A stretch of 64,000 nt of DNA from Vanessa cardui (Eukaryota > Arthropoda > Insecta > Lepidoptera > Nymphalidae): contig NC_061130.1 in NCBI RefSeq assembly GCF_905220365.1, positions 9,989,501 through 10,053,500 of the forward strand, in the 5' to 3' direction. Of this stretch, positions 20,443 through 30,705 are shown one piece after another. The translations under genes and the position numbers were made by a program. The notes below the pieces were generated by a model. That model was not told where the DNA came from. It saw only the letters and a program-made list of their open reading frames with translations, and searched no databases. Each line of letters begins with the position of its first letter. The first letter of the stretch is position 1.

Positions 20443-21141
20443 AAAAAATGAATCGTTTCACATAATTAGTACTTTTACACTATGATAGGTTATTATCGAT
20501 GCAGTATTTAGTATACAATATGTTTATATGTTGTATACCTTTTTATATATAGCTTGTTATGGGAATGTAGTTTGATATAATAACATCGGCCCGGGTCACT
20601 TTCAGGCGACCGTTCAGAAAACTATAACAACACAATAAAACTTTGTATACAAGATTTGTAGATTTGAACGTTTACAAAAAAGATTGAGTATTATATATAA
20701 TAGAATTATTATATCAATAATAAATTTAAAAAATAACAAGAGCCTTTCAGGGTCAATTCTTTATACACAAATAGGTTATGTCGTGTTTATTGCTTGCTTG
20801 CTAATAAATGTAGGTAGTTGTCAATTAGGGTATACTAGAAAATTCCATTTGCGACATGGTTTTCCCAAGATATTCATGTTTTTTAGCCACTGGGCATGGG
20901 TTTCGGCTCTATGTAGTCCATATATTACTTTATTAATATTTAAATTTCACAGAACAAAATGCGTAAAACCGGTTTTTACCAATAAACAACGTACTCCTGC
21001 CAAAATCCGGGCCGGTATAATGTTTTAAATATACTTGTTTAATTGAAACACAGTGTATTATTATTATCAGCCACGTACCTTACTGCGCGTGGTTACCTTA
21101 CATTAAGTGCAATAAAATATATTTAGATACATATTATTTAC
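20443..21141. other. intergenic
   Basis: AT-rich. A 114-codon open frame at 20684-21028 has no recognisable similarity and looks like chance. Confidence 0.6.
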
Positions 21142-21451
21142 TGAGCTGAGATGGCCCAGAGCTGAGATGGCCCAGTGGTTAGAACGCGTGCATCTTAACC
21201 GATGATTGCGGGTTCAAACCCAGGCAAGCACCAATATATATATGTGCTTAATTGTGTTTATAATTCATCTCGTGCTCGGCGGTGAAGGAAAACATCGTGA
21301 GGAAACCTGCATGTGTCTAATTTCATCGAAATTCTGCCGCATGTGCATTCCACCAACCCGCATTGGAACAGCGTGGTGGAATACGTTCCAAACATTCTCA
21401 TTAATGGAAGAGGAGGCCTTATCTCAGCAGTGGGAAATTTACAGGCTGTTA
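21142..21451 (+). repeat. SINE-A copy with 16-17-bp head duplication
   Basis: Complete head, body and tail. The start repeats AGCTGAGATGGCCCAG twice in tandem (21144 and 21160). The tail is CTTTA repeats rather than TTG. Confidence 0.9.
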
Positions 21452-21539
21452 CTTTACTTTACTTTTATTATTTACTTGAATAAAAGGGCTACTAACTTAT
21501 CTATTTATATCGTAGTTAGAGATCAACCATGAAAACCAA

Positions 21540-21900
21540 TCCGAAAACTACGGAGTCATTCATTCGCATTAGTTACAACCGAAAAGAGTCGAAGGCGATT
21601 CCAAACTAGATAGTTTACGGTAGCGATCAGTTAGCCCAGTATATAATCCAGTGGGCACTCGGTGCAACGGGCGGCAATAAAAAAGAGTTATAGTTGAGAC
21701 GAAAAGGAAAGTCTCCGACTCAGAGCCGCTCGCCGTTAGTTAGGGATCAAGGGCTCAGCTCTCGCCGGGCGATAATCATAATTTTTACTTACAAGAGCAA
21801 GTACAGCATTAGTTGGCGGCGCGCGACAAATCTTCCCTAACTGCGGACTAACTTCGCGACTCCACTTCACCTTGCTATATTTTCAAGCACTCGGGATAAA
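21540..21900. promoter_or_regulatory. GC-raised island, candidate regulatory module or exon
   Basis: 350 bp with CpG-rich patches (CGGAGTCATTCATTCGCATT, GAGCCGCTCGCCGTTAG, GGCGGCGCGCGACAAATC) in an AT-rich interval. It includes the possible minus-strand exon described separately at 21793-21874. Confidence 0.35.
21793..21874 (-). CDS. speculative internal exon, unidentified
   Basis: Minus strand: acceptor ATATAG at 21875, 27 open codons ending in GKICRAPPTNAVLAL, then a strong donor CTT|GTAAGT. It ends in phase 0, which fits the possible terminal exon at 19297-19425. The pairing is only by phase and composition. I do not recognise the peptide, and it could be a conserved non-coding block. Confidence 0.15.
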
Positions 21901-22690
21901 GCTATGAAATAGCTGTGCATCATATGATATTATATTATGCATTGCGTTGAATCTTAATACTAAAAGTTGCTTAAATTTTCTCTGGCAAAACGGGGGATGT
22001 CTCTACAAAATATGTCATACAAAATTATTAATCAGGTACATCAAAAAGATTAATTATGTAATTTGTATTCAAACGACAAATGATATAATTTTTAAAATAA
22101 TGTAATAAGTTTAGAACACGATTCGGCACCTTCACTTCAGTATTTTTACGAGCATTTAGATATTTCATACCCTTAACGTTATTGTTCTTATGTATACCTA
22201 TATAAAAATTAGTATTAATAATATACTTACGGTACAAATCATGACCGTGAGGTGATCATGATAGCATATATTTCCCTCTGAAATAAAAAAAAGCAACCAG
22301 CCCTTTTGTCACCGGTGGAGGCAATAAAATGAGGTGTTATGCTTTTAATAAAGGTTTTTATACTACTACTCGAAGGTTTTTAAACTACTACTTTAAGTTT
22401 TACGTATTTCGGCCCGTACCGGTATTCTATATAAAATTTTAAATTAACATGGTTATTTTCATTACTAAAGGTATTAATTTCGGAATATTTACCATGTTTT
22501 TTATTTTTGTTCGGTGGAGCTTGATATTTGGACATTATCTACGAATGTCTTGTTCACGAGACTGAAGTTTGCGGGTAGATGTTGATAATAAATATAATTA
22601 AATGAATACTACTTTAAGTGTTTTAACTATAAATGGGACAAATACATTTAAAATATGAGACAAATAAGTACACACATTTTAAGATGTTTT

Positions 22691-22882
22691 CTACACACTT
22701 TTGGAGCTTGTTCCATCTACTCTGACGTCCTTGATGTGTCCATCAGTGGCATATTGGGCAGTGTGTTGCGAGCGAAGGTGGTTTGAATAGGCAAATTTGG
22801 TTTTAAAGGTCCCGTTGTAAGGATGACAGAACTTTTCTTTGGATGAAGATTTTCTTATTATGTATTCGTGTACTACTAACAT
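22691..22882 (-). pseudogene. C2H2 zinc-finger relic (one finger, second Cys lost)
   Basis: The minus-strand frame contains KFCHPYNGTFKTKFAYSN followed by HLRSQH. This fits C-x2-[C]-x12-H-x4-H except that the second zinc-binding Cys is Tyr (TAC, one base from TGC), at about 22819-22817. The finger spans 22828-22763. The frame closes soon after, and no neighbouring fingers or splice sites are convincing. It is probably a fragment of a duplicated or retroposed zinc-finger gene. Confidence 0.5.
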
Positions 22883-23278
22883 ATATTATACATATTTTTT
22901 AAATTATTCGTTAAGTAAATGGATTAAGAAAAAGTTGTTTTTAAAAATGAATGGATAGTGTTAATTAAAATTAACTAACATGCCAACTCGTAGTAGGTCT
23001 ATAAGGATGCAAATTTCTAGTATTAAAACACGATTGACTGTTACCTATCTGGTTTTCTGTGATTTTTTAGTGGACCGTATTTTCGCTGTGATACTTTAGT
23101 TTAGGCCTGTTTTAGGTCCTGCACAATTTTATTTGATCACATCTTGTCGGACTATTACAGTAAAGTATTAAGTACTTCTGTACTTGCAACATATCTCCCA
23201 CGAATTTGGCAAGACTCCAATAACCGTCGACGAAGAAATCAGTCAAGAGAACTGATTTGTTTTTGAAGACTGAAATTG

Positions 23279-23319
23279 TAGTAATTACCTAACGATGACA
23301 ATTCGTTAGGTAATTACTA
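23279..23319. repeat. perfect hairpin, 17-bp arms, 7-bp loop
   Basis: TAGTAATTACCTAACGA (23279-23295) and its exact reverse complement (23303-23319), loop TGACAAT. Intergenic. Confidence 0.95.
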
Positions 23320-23574
23320 TAAAAAACAATTAAAACTTTGGATAAAAAGGTTCAATTGTTGATAAAAGTGCATACAAACTCTCATCTCATCGAAAGGCTT
23401 TGTAAACATTATTTGTTATACACAGTCATTGCGAAATCAACCCTGGCTCTACACTGCTCCTAACAGAAACAGCAAACTTTATTTGTTGATAGAACAATTA
23501 AGAGGAACAGGTATCTATCCAGATATAAATACTTTTAGTACAAAAATAAATTAAATATATATCCGCTCATAACC

Positions 23575-23792
23575 GATGATTCTGAATTCAAACCCGGGGC
23601 AAACATCACAGAATAAATTTGTTTGTATAATTATTTTCGTGATTATTGATAAAGGATACATCGTGAGGAAAGAACGCGGTGAATAAAAACATCCTAAGTG
23701 TATCCAACAAATATTGGAGCAGCGTCATCAGTTAGCTTTTCCTTGAAAAGGTAGAGAAGACCTTCGCCCAGCCATAGAACATCAACATGATT
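23575..23792 (+). repeat. old, diverged SINE-A relative
   Basis: ACCGATGATTCTGAATTCAAACC (tRNA-like region), TACATCGTGAGGAAAGA, ATTGGAGCAGCGTC and AGAAGACCTTCGCCCAGCC follow the SINE-A order with many changes. Confidence 0.7.
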
Positions 23793-24171
23793 TTAACATA
23801 CTTTTTTAATGCTAATATTTTAAATTATTTTTTAACATATTTTTTTAATTAATCATCTATATTATTTGATGACGAGCCGTTTTTGAATTTCTTTATTAAA
23901 AAAAAACACTAAGATAAAAAAAAGAAAACTTATACGAGAAAAATAAATGACCTAAATTTTTTTTATAAATTTCAAATATTAATGACCGGCCAGAGTCCTG
24001 ACGGGCGGTGGTAACCACGAGCAGTTTAAAAAAGTGTGGTATGAGTATGCCATAGACAAATATTAATGATAGAAAGATTGGTTTTCATTGCAATTTTATT
24101 GTTAAATATATACGAAAATGCGTCCACGGTAAATAAGTTCAAAGTTCGAGTTTATGTGTCAAGTTATAGTC

Positions 24172-24530
24172 GAGATGGCCTAGTGGTTAGAATGCGTGCA
24201 TCTTAACCGATGATTACGGGTTCAAACCCAGGCAAGCACCGCTGATCCATGTGCTTAATTTGTCTTTATAATTCATCTCGTACTCAGCGGTGAAGGAAAA
24301 CATTGTGAGGAAACCTGCATGTGACAGATTTCAAAGAAATTCTGCCACATGTGTATTCCACTAACCCGCATGGGTTAGTGGAATACACATGGTACACAAG
24401 GTTTGGAACATATCCCACCACGCTGTTCCAATGCTGAAACAGCGTGGTTATGTTCCCTAACCTTCTCCTCAAAGGGAGAGGAGGCCTTTAGTCCAGCAGT
24501 GGGAATTTACAGGCTGTTGTTGTTGTTGTT
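24172..24530 (+). repeat. SINE-A copy rearranged by internal inverted duplications
   Basis: Flanked by a 9-bp target duplication GTTATAGTC (24163-24171 and 24531-24539). The head and tail are normal. The body turns back on itself after ACCCGCAT (about 24370): the next bases are the reverse complement of the preceding 20, then of the downstream body, and then the forward order resumes with AACAGCGTGG. Confidence 0.92.
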
Positions 24531-24539
24531 GTTATAGTC

Positions 24540-25660
24540 AGTTTTCTTGTAACCTTTTTCACACGAAGTTTTTTGTTGCAAATAGTTAAAAATATGTTAA
24601 AAATATTGATAAGATAATCATACAGATTTTAAAGTGTATAAGATAATTTTAGTCTGTCATCATTACCAAAGGCAACTTTTATATTTATCTTAGTACTGAT
24701 TTGAAAATATATGTATATGTATATAATCTATACAGATATATTGCTCTAGAACATTTTTACTACGGATGTATGCTAAGGTTTAGCTAGCGTTAAACATATT
24801 CGCAAATGGAAAGTAATGTTTGAATTAAAAATAATATAGATATATAATCAATATTTGTATATGATACTTTCTACGAGAGAAGACACAGAAATCGAAAGTA
24901 AAATTTTACCACTTAGGTTATAAAAATAGTCTGGGGGCTATTAATACAAGGCTTTTGCAAAGAACCCATACTTTCAGTAACAATACGGGCCAACAAGTAA
25001 AATAATAATATAAACTGGTATTTTATAAAACAATACATCATAGAACATTAAAAAATGATGCTATTTGTTACAATCAAACACTTGTATTTGTCACTTTATA
25101 CTTCGAAAAAATACAAGTAATGATTTCGAGATTCCACATGAGAGTGGAAAAAAATCTTGATTTTTTTATGGAATTGTTTATCTTAAGAACCAGAATTTAA
25201 TACAAAATAATTTAAAGGATTCAAAGGCTAAATATATCATCACGATCATGAAAAAAATGTTCCTTGTTTTATTATTCAACAAAGTTATATCTTTATAAAA
25301 TTATATGATGTATATAACGAGGAGTTAGACATCAACTCGTTATCAGACATGATGATATTCGAAATATAAGTCTAGTCATTCACGTTTGTAATATCTCTCT
25401 CTTCCATATTCCATCAAATGTAACTTTTCAGCTGTCATGTGTTCTACGTCATAATGACGTTGCGAGCATGTACGATTAAAAAATAAATAAATCCTAATTA
25501 AACTTTTTGATGCTTCCACATATATAACAGTTAAAAATCTTATCAATGTTTATAAGAAATTTATGAACAGTATATACTGTTAACCATATATATATTCTTT
25601 GATTTACAAAATATTACAAACAATTTCAGAAGTGCAATACAATACTTACATAAAAGCCGT
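24540..25660. other. intergenic, AT-rich
   Basis: No feature recognised. Confidence 0.65.
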
Positions 25661-25800
25661 CCGGAGGGCGAAGCGGTCGATTAAGGAAGCAGTGCACCGT
25701 TGCTAGGTGACGCCGCCATCTTGCCTCCACCCCACCTCAACCCCCCACTGTAAACAACTGTATCGTTGCACTGAAACACTCGATATATAAAAGGTTCATG
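25661..25800 (+). promoter_or_regulatory. promoter-like island with RFX and YY1 motifs
   Basis: GTTGCTAGGTGAC (25699-25711) is the reverse of GTCACC-T-AGCAAC, a full RFX X-box (GTNRCC N RGYAAC). The next 12 bases, GCCGCCATCTTG (25712-25723), are a full YY1/Pho site. TATATAAAAGG lies at 25784-25794 on the plus strand. The island is GC-rich amid AT-rich DNA. No coding exon is recognised downstream, so any transcript would be non-coding or unknown. Confidence 0.45.
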
Positions 25801-26760
25801 AAATTTTGAAAAGTTACTGTATAGTCTATTTGAATTAAATTTTATAAACATTAAAGTAATACACAATATAATATACACGAACATAAATAATACAAGTATT
25901 ATTTATATATATTAATAATAACACATATTATAATAATTTAACAAAATAAATGTATTGATATTAAAAACAAATATTACTTGGTACGGTAAAACTTATATTC
26001 AATTTAAAAAAGTAGCAATTGATTGCAGTTAACAATCAGTTAAGAACTTTTGTTAAACTGTAGCTAAATGAATGTTAAACGTCCAATTTCACGGGAATAG
26101 CATCAAAGACAAATGGTACCTATTATTCAAGATTACAGACACTCTCTACCTACACGTTGCAAGATTAAATCATTTTAAAGTACTCCAATAAGTGATATTA
26201 ATTAATTAGAGTCAAAAGTTATATTTACATATTGTCTTTAAGGTAAAAAATATATACATTTTGACTCTTTTTGGGATGCTTACATTTTCAAACTAAATAT
26301 GTCTTGGCGTTAAAGGTATCTTACATGATACTTTTATTTATACTTCACAGTATTATAACATTCGTCGTTCCACATGGTAATTTCCATTAAGTTTATATTA
26401 TTAAAGCAGAAGGCAATCTGTACAACGTTTTAATGTATTATGTAGAATTATAAAGGCGTCGAGCCCCGCTTACTTCTTATGATTTATTCATGAGGAAGAA
26501 CAACGTTAAATTTGAACATGCCTACTTGTACAGGGGCATTTTGGTATAAAATGTCAAGCGCTTTAAGCGTCTAATTTGTTTTTCATAGAGATTTATCGGT
26601 AACTACTTAAAAGACTAATTTTATTTAACGACCTAAAATATTATTCAATTTGGAGCATCTTACATTTGCATATTAAATTTTACAAAATATTCATAATAAT
26701 TGATTGAAATTCTCTTCGTGTAGGAACATCCTAACGATGGATGAATATCAGTAAATTCTA
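25801..26760. other. intergenic, AT-rich
   Basis: Nothing recognised. Confidence 0.65.
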
Positions 26761-26779
26761 ACGGAAGCCAGTACAATAT

Positions 26780-27230
26780 TCAGCGAAGTTTGTTCCAACT
26801 GTCGGCTTGTAGCAACCGGGTGAATTTATACAAAAATATTTTCAAAAGAAAACTTCTTTGAAGTCGGGAACAAAGCCAATCCGCGGTTATCCGTGATATT
26901 TTCAGGCGAAGTCGTACCTTATTCGCAAACATCGAATCCGTATACAATACAGTGCGAAACGAAATTCGAAGGATAGATAATTTCGTAGCGAAAGAAATAA
27001 GGCGAAGGGAAAAAAATATAAATTGAATAGTCGAATACACGCATCCCGGCATTACCATAAAGGCAACAGGGATCAAGCGGGATTCCTCTACGAACTTTTT
27101 TATTTTCCTTCCACCTCTAAATCTCCAACGAAATCTTCGCGAATCTGCAAATGTTGATTTGATGATGTCGTGCTCCGCCGCCATACACGCGCACTACCTA
27201 CTGTCGAATGTGTAGGCGCCCTATATATGC
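26780..27230 (-). other. 134-codon open frame below a TATA-like box, unidentified
   Basis: Minus-strand frame from ATG at 27184 (MAAEHDIIKSTFADSRRF...) to a stop at 26780. TATATA lies at 27222-27227. The frame is Arg/Phe/Leu-rich, has no domain I recognise, and sits in a moderately GC-raised block. Chance is the simplest explanation, and a conserved regulatory block is also possible. Confidence 0.2.
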
Positions 27231-27769
27231 CGGTATCATCTAGACTTTATTATTATTATCGATCCCGTTATCATCTTATAGTTTACTTTGAATACAATTG
27301 TTTAATTATCTAAATATTTCTACCTATTGTTCTAATCATTTAAATATTTCATTTTTTCAGAATCTGATGTATTTTTATAATTTTTAAAAGCATTCATTTA
27401 TAATAAGTAAGAAAGCCGATATTGGTAAACACAAATAACATTATAAAATTAGTTAAACTTGTATAATCGAGTTATTTGAAAAAAAAGGCGAGTACAATTG
27501 AACAACAAAAATAACCAACTAAAATATGAAATGAACTAATATTCTTCTCTCGTTACTTCGAAGGAAAATTTTTGATTTCATTACTTTTAATAAAGTTAAA
27601 ATTAAAGTTATATAAAATCATAAGAATACCATTAAAGAAACAATAAAAGAAAATCTTTTTAATATATGAAAAGAAATCAAGCGGCTTATATAATATTATG
27701 CAATTAGTATACGTAGTCTCCTATAAAACGTATAGCATACATGGACTTAACCTTTTCCGAAACATTTCG

Positions 27770-28000
27770 TGAACTAACGAGCGGCAGCTAAAGGTTGCCT
27801 CGAAGGATTAAGGCACTCATCCATTGCGGTCATTAAGACACATTACCCTGCGCTCCCTCTCACACCACCCCGAGTACTCGAATCCGCTTTTTAATTCAAC
27901 TTTCCTCCACTGCCAATTTGCATGATTACTTTCGTTTTTATTATGCTCCCCGCCATGGTTCTTCAAGACTATCGATACTTTCCTAAGTATGCTTTTAAGG
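27770..28000. promoter_or_regulatory. GC-raised non-coding island
   Basis: CCTCGAAGGATTAAGGCACT, CTGCGCTCCCTCTCACACC and CCGAGTACTCGAATCCGC in AT-rich DNA. It is a candidate cis-regulatory block only by composition. Confidence 0.25.
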
Positions 28001-28169
28001 ATTCCAACGCTGTCTCTGTGCATATACTTTAGATTTTCATTTCTCAAAACGACGTTTAAATTTAAATTGAGTAGATTATAACACTATACTATAATGGGGT
28101 ATAAAGATTTTTGACAGTTCAATGAAAGCTTTTGATGTATATGTTGTTTTGTATTGAAAATGTGATTAA

Positions 28170-28590
28170 AAATTTAGATAAAAAAACGGCGTACGCCAAT
28201 AAAATCAAGCGCGCGTTGACACTACTCAAACAAGTTTATTGTTCTGTCGTTCAAACGCGACAGAACGTGATAGAATTAAATTGGGAGCATCGCTCCGTTA
28301 TGTGGAAAATAATAACGGAGCTGGTATCGTAGGTCTCTTCACGCGCCGGTGGCAGGGGTCTGTAATAGAAATCCAGCCAATGATAATCTGTTTTCTACAC
28401 CATTAATCCTGGAGTAAGTCTGAGTACAATCTGCGGCGTCTTCGTAGAGCGCGTCGAGTTTTATGGTCTCGTTAAGGTCCGCAATTTGTGGAGTCGGGCT
28501 GTTAAGAAGCGCCTCGCCCTCATTCGCTCCAAATCCTAATTCCGACCGTGGACTTTCTTAATCTTACGATATCGGGCTCAAGGTAATTGT
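28170..28590. promoter_or_regulatory. GC-raised block with two adjacent stem-loops
   Basis: Stem 1: GTTCTGTCG (28241-28249) with CGACAGAAC (28258-28266). Stem 2: GCTCCGTTAT (28292-28301) with ATAACGGAGC (28312-28321). Both are perfect. The block continues GC-rich (GAGCGCGTCGAG, AAGCGCCTCGCCCTC) to 28590. It is not a known RNA family as far as I can tell. Confidence 0.35.
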
Positions 28591-29754
28591 TTCAAAATTG
28601 TTGCGATAGCGCCGGTAGGTATGGAGACTGAGTCTACGTTACTGATTATGTTTTATTGATATTCAACTACGAATGTTTGTTTCGAATGTTTTTTTCAAAT
28701 GTTTAGAATTAAAGTTATGTAAATAAAATCAAAGTACCGATGTCGTATAAGTTCTTAATGATTTATATTATTTTAATTTTCTAGTAAACATATTCAAGTA
28801 ATATACAATGACAACCGTCGATTAATAGATACTTTTCCAAATGTAATTAAAATGTATGCTATATTAATTTATAACGCTTCGTAGAACAACACATCTTTCA
28901 ATGACATTTAAAGTTGACCTTTTTATTTTTTAAATGTTTTAAATAATATCAGACAATTTAGAGGTTGTTTTAAAATTTCCGTATACAAAACAGGGGCAGG
29001 TACGTGTGGTTTAAATGAATACAAATTACATTTGCAAATGTGCTTAATCCCGAAATTAGTTATCCCCCCATCTCGCCTCCTATCGCCCGCTGTTTGCGTT
29101 ACTCTATAATTAACTAAAACCGATTTACTAGAAGAATACGTAAAATTTACAAACGCTCATTTATAGTCATATTAATTGATATTACGCAACTAACGAATAG
29201 TAGTTTATACGACTCTCTAGTTTATTAGAATCTCTGGGTTGGATCCATGGATTTTTGTCGTTTGAAAATGTAAAAAAGTCGTCACAAAGAAATTGAAAGT
29301 TATTAGATTATCCTGTGAATCGATCTTGAGCATTTAATAAAAGCTTATAATTAGTAATTTACCCTTACAGTCCCACTCAATTATTATTAATCCATTAACG
29401 TCCCATCCCACCTTCAAAGGCGTTAAATATATTGGGAATAAAATAGCATGGGCTAAGGATATCTTGTTATTATTATACATTAATGAATTATACGAATTTT
29501 CGATCCAAAATATTAGCCCGTTGAGGAGTCCAATAATGGATTAAATGTATCTTAACATTTTTGAATAGCAAAGTATAAAGTCGATATTTACGTACGTGAA
29601 ATGTTTAAATGCTACTTTAATTAAACCTAGCCATCGATTGTATCGTTTGTATTATATAGTTAAGGATCTATGTATATGACCACAAATTTTCTATCAAGCT
29701 TACATAAAAAAACATTTGGTTTGCTTATTATGCTTTCATATTTCGTTGGATTTA

Positions 29755-30325
29755 ATAATTACCTTGAGATTGAGGTGAATAGAAGAATTCAGCTAGGTTG
29801 GGCAGCGTTTGGGAAGATACGTCGATTCTTTCCGTCGTCGATCCTACAGTGCCTTAAAACGAAAGTCTTCAACCAGTGCGTCCTACTCACTACTAATTAC
29901 AATCACATTACGGCAAGGCTAGTCCACCAGCTTAAACTCAGCGTGTTATTGAAAGGGCTATGCTGGGCGTTTCTCTGCGAGATTACATCAAAAATGAGGC
30001 GATCCGTCAGAGAACCAAAGTCATCGACATAGCCCACCGGATAAGTAAGCTGAAGTGGCAGTGGGCTGACCATATTTGTCGCAGAACTGATAACCGTTGG
30101 GTAAAACGTGTTCAGGAGTGGAGACCGCGTCTCGGCAAACGTAGTGTGGACTGGTGGTCTTCGGGCATGGTGGAGTGACGATTTACGCAAGGCGGCTGGA
30201 AAGAGCTGGGTGCGAGTAGCCGATGATCGATTGCAGAGGCGTACTATTGGAGAGGCATATGTCCAGCAGTTGACGAAAAAAAGGCTGTTGTTGATGATGA
30301 TGATGATGATAATGACGATGAATAA
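29755..30325 (+). pseudogene. 3' end of an RTE-type LINE reverse-transcriptase ORF, decayed
   Basis: Three reading frames taken together give the C-terminal part seen in lepidopteran RTE-like elements: VNRRIQLGWAAFGK (29774), then after a frame change RAMLGVSLRDYIKNEAIRQR, RISKLKWQWADHICRRTD and VKRVQEWRPRLGKRS, and after another WSDDLRKAAGKSW and GEAYVQQL. It ends in a (GAT)n tail at 30292-30325. The catalytic reverse transcriptase and endonuclease parts are absent (5' truncation), and at least two frameshifts disable it. Confidence 0.85.
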
Positions 30326-30537
30326 TTAATTATTTTGTACCACTTTTGGTTTTGAATCACTAAAATCTTTTCAGTTATATTTGCATTATTTCTAATAATT
30401 ACTACACTTTACTCCACTTTATCCATACCGACTCTCCAGATTGAAAAAAGTGCAAGTCTCTCCAACTACGATGACAGTATAAGACACATATGAAAAACGA
30501 TTTCACACGTAGACATGTAATATATCAGATACTACCT

Positions 30538-30705
30538 ATGGCGATTTCGACATTATCGTCACAATTAGGCACAAGAGATATCACGTATTAGTTCCAAAGG
30601 TCCAGCATTGGTTGTGTAAGGAATGGTAGAGATATGTTATGGTGCCTATATCTATAGCTGGTAGTATACTTACATCAGTTGACCCATTTGCTCGTCCGAG
30701 TTATA
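30538..30705 (+). repeat. R2 dispersed repeat, decayed
   Basis: AGGCACAAGAGATATCACGT, TTAGTTCCAAAGGTCCAG, GTAAGGAATGGTAGA and GACCCATTTGCTCGTCCG in R2 order. Confidence 0.65.

Noticed and set aside
20684..21028. 114-codon plus-strand frame
   Set aside because: AT-rich composition, no similarity recognised, no splice or promoter support.
24172..24245. tRNA gene in SINE-A heads (also at 1565, 4419, 21158, 39769)
   Set aside because: All copies share the same non-tRNA body and TTG tail, and the head does not fold as a cloverleaf.
28383..28536. Possible coding exon (about 49 open codons ending in VKKRLALIRSKS)
   Set aside because: No ATG, no good splice acceptor, no similarity. Best explained by the GC-raised composition.
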